Positions 41,886 through 51,247 of a DNA stretch of 64,000 nt are shown here, piece after piece. The number at the start of each line of letters is the position of its first letter. The stretch's first letter is position 1. A program made the translations under genes and the position numbers. This DNA is from Jejuia rubra (GTDB lineage Bacteria; Bacteroidota; Bacteroidia; Flavobacteriales; Flavobacteriaceae): NCBI RefSeq assembly GCF_042684665.1, contig NZ_JBHULY010000026.1, positions 127,655-191,654 on the forward strand, written 5' to 3'. The notes under the pieces were generated by a model that searched no databases, had not been told where the DNA came from, and was given only the letters and a program-made list of their open reading frames with translations.

Positions 41886-44800
41886 TCAAAACCCAAAGCC
41901 CATTCTAAAAGCAAATAACAAACCATCATCACTGTTAAAAGCTGAAACATTTAAGGTAATCATATCGGCTGCATTGGCGAAAATACCGCCGCCGAAGGAG
42001 TTATTCCATTTATCAGAATCTTCTCCATCCAACCATACTCGTCCGTAATCCACACCGCCATAAACTCCAATGTTTAATGGCAATAACCCTGTCTTTACTT
42101 TTCGAAGATTCAATCTTATATCCGTACTTTGGGCAAATGCCGAATTACCGATAAAGCGCTCGTCCCTATAACCTCTTAAGCCATTGTTTCTTCCTAAACT
42201 GGCGGCCTGATAGAATTCAAAATCGTCTCCTAAATTAAAATGCCCTTTCAACCTTGTGGCCAAAACCAATTGCCCACTAGGTATCAATTTATAATCGAAC
42301 GCCAACTCAGGAATGATGTAACCAAACCCTTTCGAGGTGCTTACGTTGTTCCTGTATCCAGCATGAAGCGCAAACAACATCCCTAAAGTTGGGAACGCCG
42401 CGTTATCCGAATTGGCATATTCATACTTGGCGTCTGCGCCATAAAAATCCTGCTGGTCAAAAGTTGAATCTGGCAAAATCATTGGCATCGCAATAAATCG
42501 ACCTGAGGTTTTATCCACTTCGTTGGATTCGTAGGACACCGCAATATTAAAACTACCTCCCAATTGCCCTCGCCAAGTCAATGCCGGGGACACCTTAAAA
42601 GTCCTAAGTTTTACGCGGTTATAATTTAAGTTGAACATATCGCTGTCCTCAGCATTTGGATTGGTCGTCTCATTTCCAAAACCAAAGAAATTGATGGCAT
42701 AATTAGGACTTGTGAATTTGGCTCCCAACTCCAAGTTCCAAGAGCCAAAAACATTGGCAAATTCGCCGTGATACCCCAAGTCAAAACCATTGGTCGCGAA
42801 ATAATATGCCGCAGAAAGACTGTGCTGGGAGCTGAATGGATTACGTTCAAAACCGTAGTTAGTATAAGTATGTACAAAACCAACTTTAAGGCCATCATCT
42901 GGATTTGCGCCTATGGTTGGTAAAAATTGATTGGAGCTGTTTTTCAACTTTTTATAGTCGTATACGTTCGTTTCATAATCGTCGGTCAATTTCTTGCCCC
43001 CTTTATTGGTCATAAAAGTATTTTCCTTGGATTTATGGTCATATACTTTTAGGCGCTTTCCGTTGGTTATATTGTACACATCATTATTCTGGCCGCCAAT
43101 TAATCTTACTTTTATCAAGTTATCACCGTTGCCAAATACTTCAAATCGATCATCATCATCCAAGCCATAAATCCAAATTTCTTTGGTATCGTCAAAAATA
43201 TAAGTGCGACTATGGAACACATCTGCCTTTTTCCCTTTTTTAATGCGATAGGCCACCACCTTAGTCTCTCCATTTGGAAGCCGTTCAATATCAAACCAAT
43301 CATCTTTATTGGTACCTTTTATCACACCGTACTTATTCACGTGGGCATAATAGGTGTCTGATATTTTTTTAAGATTAGCCCGTCGTCCTATCAATTTTCG
43401 TTTGATATCTTTAATCGTATTTTGATCTACTTCCGGTGGAAAGAATTTAAAAGCTTCATCAATAACCTCGTCGGTTATATTTTCAACAATTCGTTTTGCT
43501 TGGGCATCCCATACCTCCTTTCCCGATTGATTTATCAAAGCCATATCCAAGGGATAAGGCTCCAAATTGAACCATTTTGGACTCTTTAACTCCTCCTTAT
43601 AGCTTCGCAATAATCTTAAAGCCGGAACTATTTTAGTCGCGACTCCAAGCAATGCGCCGTCCGCCATTATGGAGTAAGCTTGGTCGCGATCCCTTGGTAC
43701 TGGACGGTACACTTTTTTGCCATCAATTTTGAATTCTGCCCAACGCCATTGGTCCTCATGACGGTCCCAATCGCCAATAAGCATATCAAACAGTCGAGCT
43801 CGGATATAAGCTTCTTCATCCAGGACAAAATCCTCATCCTTATTCAGCTTTTTTAAGACATCATCCGTACTTATCAATTTATTTGAAAAACCGAAACTTG
43901 CCTTATCGCCATGTCCCGAATCGGTGCGTTCTTCAATCATATAAAGTGCATCACCAAACTCATCAGCAAAATGCCCCAATGCATTCTGTTTTGGCACATA
44001 ATACAATACTGGATTTGTGTGATACACGTCCACGGCATCTGCTAAAGTTCCCACCGTAAATGGCGCATAGGGGTGAGAACCCGTAAAGACATCCAAAAGT
44101 AAATTTTCGGTGTACGTATCATCAAATTGACCCTCAATATATTGGTCTTTAAATGCTACAGCTTGTATATATTGAATCGCGTTTTTCCGAAGCGCGCGCA
44201 TCACGAATTGCCTTCCTTTTTTATCTTCCAATCGCAAGGACATGGATTGATGCCCACCACCTTTTCTAATCACTTTTAAACCCCCAAACAAGGTGTCTAA
44301 ATCCACCGTTGGTGCTTTTACTTTTGTGCTGAAATCCTTCCGGTAGCGGTCTCCCCAAAAGAATTGATACAGCCCACCTTTGGTTGTTTCCTCTTCTGTG
44401 TAAATTGATGCTGTCTTGCTTTCTGGATATGATGAAGGGTATGTTGTAAATACTTTTTTATCATCTGGTTTTAGCACTTGGGTTTGAAATACAACTTTAT
44501 TATCAGTATAAAACCGCACATGGGACGAACCATCTTTAAAAACGTCTAATCTGGCGTAGCCCATGGCACCGTAAGAAAATTGTCCACCACCAACATTACG
44601 CGTAGGGTTTGCTTTAGAACCCGAACCACTTACGATTTGAGGTAGATTATCTTCAACGATGTATTGTAAATTATGGTCGTGGCCCGACACAAAAATAGTC
44701 TTGTCATTTTCCTGAGCCAAGGTAACCAGATGTTTCTTGAATTCGTTATAGCGTTTGTTTTGGTCGTCAACAGTGGTGACACCTCCAGTTTTCCGAATAA

Positions 44801-45557
44801 AATTCTTCAAGGTTCCCAAAACTGGGAGAGGCGTCAGATGGTTTCCGAAGGAATACTGCCCTCCATGGGACCCATTTGTAAACATTGGATGATGCACCGC
44901 AACAATCGTGGTTTTGCCTCTTGCCTTTTTGATCTCGCCCTCCAATTCATCAAAAAATTTGGTTCTTGTTTTTATTTCGCAATCGTCATTAATGGTTGGT
45001 TGGTTGTCCCAATTGGTCATGTACCACTCGGAATCCACCAGAATTAAAACGATGTTCTTGGTAATGTTTACCCTTTCAATCGGGCAACCATTTTCAGGCA
45101 GAAATGTATTCTTCCCTAAGGCATATTCAATGTACTTTTCTTGACGCTTCAACCCTTTGAGGCCGTTACTGTACCAATCGTGATTACCGGGAATAAAAAC
45201 GGTTTCACCTTTAAAATTCTCGACAGCATGAATTTGGGCATTCAATTGCTTTTCGGCGGAAGCCCTATCCTCATCATCTTTTTTTGGTAATCCTTTCGGA
45301 TAAATATTATCGCCTAAAAATATAGCAGTACTATTTTCTGATGCTTTGTCCAATTCAGCTTTAAAATTGGCAATCGTCTGTGAAGATTCTGCCTCTCCTG
45401 CAAGGCCTGCATCACCAATTAAATAAAATGAGTGCGCTATGGTTTTATCCGGAAATGGAACTTGTGCATTTGTATCCTTGTACTGAGGCTTATAGGTTGC
45501 ACAGGCATGCAAAACGAAAATTACAATGACTAAAAGTGTGAGTTTTTTAAACTTCAT
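41886..45557 (-). CDS. Lipoprotein fusion: metallophosphoesterase, cryptic kinase-like domain, Omp85-like barrel
   Basis: 1223 residues. (1) Lipoprotein signal, VIFVLHACATYK. (2) Metallophosphoesterase ~41-345: LIGDAGLAG, FLGDNIYPKG, FIPGNHDWYSNG, VAVHHPMFTNGSHGG, FVSGHDHNLQYI. (3) Middle ~425-735, with RQFVMRALRK, FDMLIGDWDRHEDQWRW (589-605) and YRPVPRDRDQAYS (617-629): the D-x-D-R-H and D-R-D-Q-A pattern resembles CotH/HipA/Fam20-type kinases. (4) Acidic loop GLDDDDRFEVFG...GGQNNDVYN (~798-830). (5) C-terminal Omp85/TamA-like barrel ~880-1223, ending FRMGFGF. Domains 2 and 5 are clear; domain 3 is my reading by eye. Confidence 0.85.
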   Translation of the reverse strand: MKFKKLTLLVIVIFVLHACATYKPQYKDTNAQVPFPDKTIAHSFYLIGDAGLAGEAESSQTIANFKAELDKASENSTAIFLGDNIYPKGLPKKDDEDRASAEKQLNAQIHAVENFKGETVFIPGNHDWYSNGLKGLKRQEKYIEYALGKNTFLPENGCPIERVNITKNIVLILVDSEWYMTNWDNQPTINDDCEIKTRTKFFDELEGEIKKARGKTTIVAVHHPMFTNGSHGGQYSFGNHLTPLPVLGTLKNFIRKTGGVTTVDDQNKRYNEFKKHLVTLAQENDKTIFVSGHDHNLQYIVEDNLPQIVSGSGSKANPTRNVGGGQFSYGAMGYARLDVFKDGSSHVRFYTDNKVVFQTQVLKPDDKKVFTTYPSSYPESKTASIYTEEETTKGGLYQFFWGDRYRKDFSTKVKAPTVDLDTLFGGLKVIRKGGGHQSMSLRLEDKKGRQFVMRALRKNAIQYIQAVAFKDQYIEGQFDDTYTENLLLDVFTGSHPYAPFTVGTLADAVDVYHTNPVLYYVPKQNALGHFADEFGDALYMIEERTDSGHGDKASFGFSNKLISTDDVLKKLNKDEDFVLDEEAYIRARLFDMLIGDWDRHEDQWRWAEFKIDGKKVYRPVPRDRDQAYSIMADGALLGVATKIVPALRLLRSYKEELKSPKWFNLEPYPLDMALINQSGKEVWDAQAKRIVENITDEVIDEAFKFFPPEVDQNTIKDIKRKLIGRRANLKKISDTYYAHVNKYGVIKGTNKDDWFDIERLPNGETKVVAYRIKKGKKADVFHSRTYIFDDTKEIWIYGLDDDDRFEVFGNGDNLIKVRLIGGQNNDVYNITNGKRLKVYDHKSKENTFMTNKGGKKLTDDYETNVYDYKKLKNSSNQFLPTIGANPDDGLKVGFVHTYTNYGFERNPFSSQHSLSAAYYFATNGFDLGYHGEFANVFGSWNLELGAKFTSPNYAINFFGFGNETTNPNAEDSDMFNLNYNRVKLRTFKVSPALTWRGQLGGSFNIAVSYESNEVDKTSGRFIAMPMILPDSTFDQQDFYGADAKYEYANSDNAAFPTLGMLFALHAGYRNNVSTSKGFGYIIPELAFDYKLIPSGQLVLATRLKGHFNLGDDFEFYQAASLGRNNGLRGYRDERFIGNSAFAQSTDIRLNLRKVKTGLLPLNIGVYGGVDYGRVWLDGEDSDKWNNSFGGGIFANAADMITLNVSAFNSDDGLLFAFRMGFGF

Positions 45558-45594
45558 ACGTAAATGGATTAACGCTTAAAGATAAGCATTTGGT

Positions 45595-46557
45595 TTAATT
45601 CCATGTTAGCAGGTCTCGCTCCTTCCAATAGGTTTTGGGGGCAATGTTTTGGTTTCGCAATACATCCAATTCGGTTTTGGAAAAACTAAAATCATGGGCT
45701 TTTACATTTTCCTTGAGTTGTTTTTTATTTGATGCACCGCTCAACACATAAGTCGGTTTCAAATTATCCATTACAAAACGAAGCGCTAAGGCGTCTATCC
45801 CTACCCCGTATTTTTTAGATAGTCGCTCTAAAACCTCATAGGTGTTTTTGTAATGTTCAAAATTTGGGTTTGGAAACACCCTTCCATTAGCCAACGCTTC
45901 TTTAACAATAACCGACTTCCCTTGAGACAACGCTGTGTTTAAAATCTGAAACGCGTCTTGCTCAAAGACATTATAGGTCACCTGAAAACTATCAAAAAGC
46001 GCTTCATTTTCAACTTTTATTTTTAATGCTATACTAACGATCTCCTTTTGGTTAGCCCCACTTGCGGTAATACCTATTTTTAAATTGGTTGCCTTTTTTA
46101 TGCGATGTAATTCGTTTATAACCGACTGATTTTCAAGGATGCCACTTTCAAAGGTTGCAGAATGTACTTGGTAATATTTTAAACGGGGCAAAAGTTGCTT
46201 TGATACGTCCCATTGTTCTTTCAATTTTTCAAGCGAATGTTCTTTTACCTCGTGTTTGCCGTCAAAACCCAATTCCCAATTTGCCATATAAGTATAGCCC
46301 CATTTGGTACCAAGAATCACGTTTTGATGATTTCTTGACGCGTTCCATTCCTGTAAAAATGCCTCGCCTTTTCCATAAGACGGAGCGGTATCAAAATAGC
46401 TAATCCCCAGATTGTACGCTTCGTCCAAAACCGAAAACGTGTTTTCCTTAAACGCTTTTTCAGATTTATCTAAATTCTTGTTTTCCCTTATATTGATGTA
46501 TTCGGGTCGCCCAAGCGCCGCCAAGCCTAATCCTATTTTTGTGGTATTGTTGCCCAT
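45595..46557 (-). CDS. Aldo/keto reductase
   Basis: 320 residues, AKR TIM barrel. Catalytic tetrad residues can be placed: Asp and Tyr in YFDTAPSYGKGEAF, Lys in ILGTKWGY, His in YYQVHSATF. ALRFVMDNLKPTYVLSGASN is the NADPH-binding C-terminal region. Reduces aldehydes or ketones with NAD(P)H; substrate unknown. Its start shares the last base of the next gene's stop (downstream of the hydrolase-OsmC gene), so it is in the same transcript. Confidence 0.9.
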   Translation of the reverse strand: MGNNTTKIGLGLAALGRPEYINIRENKNLDKSEKAFKENTFSVLDEAYNLGISYFDTAPSYGKGEAFLQEWNASRNHQNVILGTKWGYTYMANWELGFDGKHEVKEHSLEKLKEQWDVSKQLLPRLKYYQVHSATFESGILENQSVINELHRIKKATNLKIGITASGANQKEIVSIALKIKVENEALFDSFQVTYNVFEQDAFQILNTALSQGKSVIVKEALANGRVFPNPNFEHYKNTYEVLERLSKKYGVGIDALALRFVMDNLKPTYVLSGASNKKQLKENVKAHDFSFSKTELDVLRNQNIAPKTYWKERDLLTWN

Positions 46558-47777
46558 TAATTAATTATTTCGGTTTCTATTATGATTTCGGATAGTAAGG
46601 TACGATGTACTGGGCATTTAGAAGCAATTTCCTGAAGTTTCATTTTTTGGGCATCGTCCAAATTACCAATAAATTTTAAACGTTTTTGCAGATGGTCCAT
46701 ACGTTTTGGTTCGTCCAAATCCAACATCAAATCCTCACTGTGCTTTTTCGAATACGTGATGTAAGCATACACTTCTTTCAAATCCCATTGCTTGCGTTGG
46801 GCATACATTTTTAGTGTCATTACGGTACATGCCGCCAATCCCGCACTTAAAAAATCGTATGGCGAGGGGCCAAAATCATCACCTCCGATACTTTCGGGCT
46901 CGTCGGCAATAAAACTGTGTTTTTTGGTTTGGATTGAGGTGGTAAAATTATCTTCCACCAAATTCAAATGCGCCACCAATTGCTCACCATTTGTATCCAA
47001 CATTGTATTGTCCCGAGGTTCAAAATACCGATCTGCCCAAGTGCCAATAACATTACCTACATAGTTGCTATCTTTTGAATTCGACAACAAATGATCGGCA
47101 TCGTCCAAACTCACAAAACTTTTAGGGTGATGGGCATTATGGTATAGATCGTGCGCATTGTTAATCCCCACTGTCTGGTCAAACGGCGCGTGCATAATTA
47201 ATAATGGTTTTCGCAGGTTTTTGGTGATTTTGGGCAAGTCAATTTTATCAAAATCTTCAACAAATTCTTGATTAATTTTGAACGGTCTCCCTCCAATATT
47301 TACCTCAACCTCGCCTTTTTGTTTTACTTCTTCAATACCATGAGAAAACAAATGTGTTACATGGTTTACTGTTGAAGGCGCTCCAACCGTTGCCACGGCC
47401 TTTAGGTTTTCCAATCTCGAGGCGGCAACAATCACGGCGGCACCACCCAGTGAATGTCCCACCAACAATCCGGGTGCTTTATAATGTTCCGTGATATAAT
47501 CATTCACTGCAATTAGATCGTCCACATTGGCGGAAAAGTGGCTTTCTGCAAATTCTCCTTCGCTTCTTCCCAAACCCGTAAAATCGAAACGCACTACGCC
47601 AAATCCGTGGGAGGTCAACGAACGGCTGATATTCTTTACGGCCGATAAATTACTGGTGCAAGTAAAACAATGCGCAAAAATGGCAAAATAGTGTGGCTTT
47701 TGGTCGGCCGGCAATTCTAAATAAGCCTGTAAGTTATGACCCTTTGTGTTTGGTATAGAAAGTCTTTCGCGATTCAT
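46557..47777 (-). CDS. Alpha/beta hydrolase fused to an OsmC domain
   Basis: 406 residues. N-terminal alpha/beta hydrolase ~1-255: GFGVVRFDFTGLGRSEG, nucleophile elbow LLVGHSLGGAAV, acid Asp in HAPFDQTVGI, His in DDADHLLSN. C-terminal OsmC/Ohr-like domain ~275-406: FGPSPYDFLSAGLAACTVMTLKMYA and SKCPVHRTLLSE hold the two reactive Cys of thiol peroxidases. The fusion suggests handling of peroxidised esters. Its start lies inside the end of the MsrA-like gene (44-base overlap). Confidence 0.9.
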   Translation of the reverse strand: MNRERLSIPNTKGHNLQAYLELPADQKPHYFAIFAHCFTCTSNLSAVKNISRSLTSHGFGVVRFDFTGLGRSEGEFAESHFSANVDDLIAVNDYITEHYKAPGLLVGHSLGGAAVIVAASRLENLKAVATVGAPSTVNHVTHLFSHGIEEVKQKGEVEVNIGGRPFKINQEFVEDFDKIDLPKITKNLRKPLLIMHAPFDQTVGINNAHDLYHNAHHPKSFVSLDDADHLLSNSKDSNYVGNVIGTWADRYFEPRDNTMLDTNGEQLVAHLNLVEDNFTTSIQTKKHSFIADEPESIGGDDFGPSPYDFLSAGLAACTVMTLKMYAQRKQWDLKEVYAYITYSKKHSEDLMLDLDEPKRMDHLQKRLKFIGNLDDAQKMKLQEIASKCPVHRTLLSEIIIETEIIN

Positions 47778-48282
47778 CTTTCAAATGCTTTAATTTATTC
47801 TGATTTGTATATTTTGAAAACCTGCTCAGTAGTATTTGTAGTTTTGGGTTGATAAAACTTTCGCAAAACGGTTTTTTAGGATTGTTGAAATAATAGTTTT
47901 GAATTTGCTTCCGCGACGCTTTAAATTTATCAAAAAGCAATATTTGGGTAATTAATTTGTGCTGAAATTGGGATTGGAATATTTCTAAAATTGAAATTGC
48001 CTCCAGTTTTTGCGCTTCTGAAAACGCATAAATGGCGGAGCGATATTTAGGTCGCATAGAATGATTTGAAGTACTTTTATGGGTATGTAAATGAACTTCG
48101 ACAAGCACATTTAATGAGATTTCCGCCTGATCAAAGTGTACAATAACTGCCTCAGAAAAACTTCGATCTGCCCCCGTGGAAGCCACAAAACCCTGTTCAA
48201 CCTTGGACACGCCTTTTAAAGATTGAAATACGGCCTCTGTACACCAATGGCAACCGCCTCCGAAAGCTATTTTGTTAATCAT
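47734..48282 (-). CDS. Divergent peptide methionine sulfoxide reductase A-like protein
   Basis: 182 residues. The nucleophile motif is GGGCHWCTEAVF (usual GCFWC), followed by KGVSKVEQGFVAS. KYRSAIYAF matches the QYRSVIYY of the neighbour MsrA, but FYDAEDYHQDYY is replaced by FKASRKQIQNYY and the GQ..H region is altered. It is either an MsrA-like thiol enzyme with changed substrate or a decaying copy. Upstream it overlaps the 48275 gene by 8 bases; its downstream end contains the start of the hydrolase-OsmC gene. Confidence 0.8.
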   Translation of the reverse strand: MINKIAFGGGCHWCTEAVFQSLKGVSKVEQGFVASTGADRSFSEAVIVHFDQAEISLNVLVEVHLHTHKSTSNHSMRPKYRSAIYAFSEAQKLEAISILEIFQSQFQHKLITQILLFDKFKASRKQIQNYYFNNPKKPFCESFINPKLQILLSRFSKYTNQNKLKHLKDESRKTFYTKHKGS

Positions 48283-48532
48283 TCAATACTTTAAAATTAT
48301 TCAAAAAATGTACAACCTTTTCATTCGGCATCTCGCAAGGCTTCAATTTCTCCGACGATGAAGTGACATAATAATTAAGGCTTATAAAGTCTGTTCCACC
48401 TAACTCTTCGGCATATACTTTAAAGCTTTTGCCTTGGTTGAAATCAATTCGTGTTACACCATATTTTTTGCCATTATAGCTTACTTTAGAGTAACCTATA
48501 TAGAGTTGTTTTATCTTATCCAACAATCCCAT
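48275..48532 (-). CDS. Small conserved protein, function unknown
   Basis: ~85 residues from MGLLDKIKQLYIGY. It contains KVSYNGKKYGVTRIDFNQGKSFKVYAEELGG, a probable beta-sheet domain, and no catalytic signature. The start is set by TAATG, in which the upstream selO stop shares a base with this ATG; an earlier in-frame ATG would overlap selO by 28 bases. It sits between selO and the MsrA-like gene, suggesting a role in the same redox unit. Confidence 0.65.
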   Translation of the reverse strand: MGLLDKIKQLYIGYSKVSYNGKKYGVTRIDFNQGKSFKVYAEELGGTDFISLNYYVTSSSEKLKPCEMPNEKVVHFLNNFKVLND

Positions 48533-50094
48533 TACGAACTGCACGATAACATCGAACACCCCACTTTATAGCGGGCCCACTCTGGTCGTTTTGAAAACCA
48601 TTTTTCATATTCGGGTTGCTCGTCGTAAGGCTTCCTGAGTATTCTGAATAATTCGTCAATTAATCCATAATTGCCTTTATCGGCATCATCGATGGCCATT
48701 TGCGCCATGTAATTTCTTAGGACATATTTGGGATTGACGGCATTCATTTTCGTTTTTCGCTCTTCAAAAGAAAGTGTTTCCATTTGTAAACGCGCTCCGT
48801 ATTTTACAAACCAATCTTTCCACCGTTCCTCAGTATTGAACGCAACTTCATCTGGCTTGTAAAATGCGTCGAAAATCACATTTAAACCGTTTAAATCATT
48901 TTCTATTTTGAAATCGGCCAAACTCCTGAAAAAGATTGTCATGTCCGTTTCCGTAAGTTGCAAAATATCCTCCAAATCCTGCACTAAACTTTGGTCGCTT
49001 TCATCCGAAATTTGAAACCCCAATTTTGAACGCATCATTTCTAAAGACTTCTCATCATAGTCCGTTTTATACTGATTTAAAATGGCTTCCAAAGGCTCAG
49101 CTTCCTCAATCAATGGGTAAAGCGCATTGGCGAGCTGTATCAAATTCCAAAGACCAACATTGGGCTGATTGCCATATCTATACCGTTTGTGCTGACTATC
49201 CGTAGTATTTGGAGTCCATCCATAATCATAACCTTCCAGCCAGCCGTAAGGGCCATAATCAATGGTCAAACCGAGAATTGACATATTGTCGGTATTCATC
49301 ACACCATGCACAAAACCTACGCGTTGCCAATGGATAATCATATCCAAAGTACGATTGGCGACTTCCCCAAAAAAATCGATATAAGTTTCCTTTGAGGGCT
49401 CACCTAAGTGTGAAAAATGATGTTTTATCGTGTAATCCACCAAAACTTTCAAGTTTGCCTCATCTTGTCGCGCCGCAAAAATTTGGTAGTTCCCGAAACG
49501 CAAAAAGGTCGCGGCAACCCTACAAACGATAGCCCCTTTTTCATAAGCGGCATTGCCATCATACATCATGTCCCGCAACACGCGGTCTCCCGATAATGCC
49601 AAAGACAACGCCCGAGTAGTAGGCACGCCCAAATGAAACATAGCTTCGCTACATAAATACTCCCGAATGGAAGACCGCAAAACAGCCAAGCCATCAGCTG
49701 TTCTGGAATAGGGCGTTTCGCCGGCACCTTTTAATTGCAGTGCCCAATTTTTGCCATCATGCTCTACTTCGCATAGATTAATGGCTCTACCATCACCCAG
49801 TTGTCCTGCCCAATTTCCAAATTGATGCCCACCGTAGCACATGGCGTAAGGTTTAGTATATGGCAATACGGTGTTTCCCGTAAAAACGTTTAAGAAATCT
49901 TCGCTTTTTGCATCATCTTCGGCAAGCCCTAAGTTTTCAAGCATTTCGGGCGACACGTGCAACAATTCAGGTTTTGACGTTTCCTTGGGCGTAACATAAG
50001 AAAAGCACACCTCAGACACTTGCCTTCTGGAGTTTTCCAAAATAGGATCTGCCGGTAATTCTTTATTGAATTTATCTTTTATGTTTAATTTCAT
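48532..50094 (-). CDS. selO: SelO family protein adenylyltransferase (YdiU)
   Basis: 520 residues. Pseudokinase fold that transfers AMP from ATP to Ser, Thr or Tyr in redox proteins. Visible: KGAGETPYSRTADGLAVLRSS (glycine-rich and Lys region; 20 of these residues suffice for identification), REYLCSEAMF, HGVMNTDNMSILG (catalytic loop) and DYGPYGW. The C-terminal CxxS position reads CSMLSCSS: where some SelO proteins have selenocysteine, this one has Cys. Adjacent genes are redox enzymes, matching the known role in oxidative stress. Confidence 0.94.
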   Translation of the reverse strand: MKLNIKDKFNKELPADPILENSRRQVSEVCFSYVTPKETSKPELLHVSPEMLENLGLAEDDAKSEDFLNVFTGNTVLPYTKPYAMCYGGHQFGNWAGQLGDGRAINLCEVEHDGKNWALQLKGAGETPYSRTADGLAVLRSSIREYLCSEAMFHLGVPTTRALSLALSGDRVLRDMMYDGNAAYEKGAIVCRVAATFLRFGNYQIFAARQDEANLKVLVDYTIKHHFSHLGEPSKETYIDFFGEVANRTLDMIIHWQRVGFVHGVMNTDNMSILGLTIDYGPYGWLEGYDYGWTPNTTDSQHKRYRYGNQPNVGLWNLIQLANALYPLIEEAEPLEAILNQYKTDYDEKSLEMMRSKLGFQISDESDQSLVQDLEDILQLTETDMTIFFRSLADFKIENDLNGLNVIFDAFYKPDEVAFNTEERWKDWFVKYGARLQMETLSFEERKTKMNAVNPKYVLRNYMAQMAIDDADKGNYGLIDELFRILRKPYDEQPEYEKWFSKRPEWARYKVGCSMLSCSS

Positions 50095-50414
50095 TTTCTA
50101 CTTTCTAGACGTGTCAGGTTTTGAAAACACAAGTGCTCGGAAGACGAATAAAAGCGTTTTATAGGGTCTTAACTCCTCTTTCTTTCAATTTTTTTTAATG
50201 AAAAATTGAAATTCATTCTCCTCTTTACAAAAAGAGGAGAACTTAATATGAGATTAAATCTAGGAATCTCTTAATTTTAAACCTAAATTTTTGTCGCTTT
50301 TTGGCTCCTCCCTTTTCTAAAGGGAGGACAATCCCGCCAGAGGCGGGATTAGGAGGGTTCTTCAAAACTCTTCCGAACAGTAGTGTTTTCAATACCTGAC
50401 AGGTCTTTTTAGTT
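50095..50414. other. 320-base gap with hairpin cluster, no gene
   Basis: Holds inverted repeats CAATTTTT/AAAAATTG (50187-50209 region), CTCCTCTTT/AAAGAGGAG (50218-50239), CTCCCTTT/AAAGGGAG (50305-50327 region) and AATCCCGCC-AGA-GGCGGGATT (50331-50351). Nothing coding is supported. A stretch like GGAGGGTTCTTCAAAAC follows. Typical of repeat-rich flavobacterial intergenic DNA. Confidence 0.55.
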
Positions 50415-50663
50415 TTATGATAACTTTTCAATCCATTTTTTTAATTCTGAATCTGATGGGTTTCTCAATTTCTTTTCGCCAATCATAATCGTTGGAAAAT
50501 TAAGTCGCCTATTTTTATATAAACTTCGTAACGCCTCAGCATTGGCCTCATTTGTTTCTACATCAAGAAACTGAAAATCAAGATTCAAATCTTTTAAAAA
50601 TTGAATATAATATTGACTTTTATGACATCTTTCAGCACCATAAATTTTGATTTTTGGCACCAT
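50415..50663 (-). CDS. Glutaredoxin-like monothiol protein
   Basis: 82 residues with a thioredoxin fold. The active site is CHKS in YGAERCHKSQYY, a CxxS motif, in place of the CPYC of classical glutaredoxins. FPTIMIGEKKLRNPSDSELKKWI has the cis-Pro and C-terminal features. Likely a monothiol reductase or Fe-S/NrdH-type adaptor. Downstream of the redoxin gene (3 bases), so co-transcribed. Confidence 0.82.
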   Translation of the reverse strand: MVPKIKIYGAERCHKSQYYIQFLKDLNLDFQFLDVETNEANAEALRSLYKNRRLNFPTIMIGEKKLRNPSDSELKKWIEKLS

Positions 50664-50666
50664 AAA

Positions 50667-51155
50667 TCACATTGTTTTAAGAAATTCAATGGCATTATTT
50701 GGGTATAAATGGAATTCCGAAAACACCACATAATCCTTTTTATCTATAAAGATAAACCAAGGTGTGCCACCCGTTTTATAGTTGCGCATTAAAGTGGACT
50801 GCAAGTCACCTTCTTTACCAGCGTCATATCCAAACGGTATTTGTAATCCATATTTCTTTTGAGTTTCCAACGTTTTTTCATAGGTATTTGCATGATGACC
50901 TTCAAAAACTGTTTGAATTGCCAAAAAAACCACATTGTCATTTTCTTTTAAAGCATCGACCATTCTTTTTAAGTCTGGCAAACCTTTAGTGTGACACCCA
51001 CGGCACCAACTTTGAAAACAAAATACCACCTTAAATTTTCCTTTAAAATCTGACAATTTTATGGCCTCAGTTTTATTTCCATCACTATCCACCCAAGTGT
51101 CAACACCAAATTCTGGGGCTTTAAACAGTTGTGGTTTATTTTCGTAATAAGACAT
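50667..51155 (-). CDS. Redoxin/TlpA-like thiol protein
   Basis: 162 residues, AhpC-TSA/TlpA fold. CxxC site WCRGC in FQSWCRGCHTKGLPDLK, cis-Pro in TGGTPWFIFI. No signal peptide, so it should be cytoplasmic, unlike TlpA or ResA. It could be a peroxidase or a disulfide reductase. Neighbours are glutaredoxin-like, MsrA and MsrB genes. Confidence 0.88.
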   Translation of the reverse strand: MSYYENKPQLFKAPEFGVDTWVDSDGNKTEAIKLSDFKGKFKVVFCFQSWCRGCHTKGLPDLKRMVDALKENDNVVFLAIQTVFEGHHANTYEKTLETQKKYGLQIPFGYDAGKEGDLQSTLMRNYKTGGTPWFIFIDKKDYVVFSEFHLYPNNAIEFLKTM

Positions 51156-51247
51156 CGATCATACTTTTTTCATGCTGTTCCTAATCTATAAAGTTTGATA
51201 CTGAAACCCGTTCAGTACGTCAAAACTCGCAGGCCTTAAACTTTAAG

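Noticed and set aside
48275..48559. Earlier start of the small gene between selO and the MsrA-like gene
   Set aside because: Would overlap selO by 28 bases; the TAATG junction gives a better start at 48532.
48532..50094. Selenocysteine in SelO
   Set aside because: The C-terminal position is a Cys codon followed by SS, and the frame ends with a normal stop.
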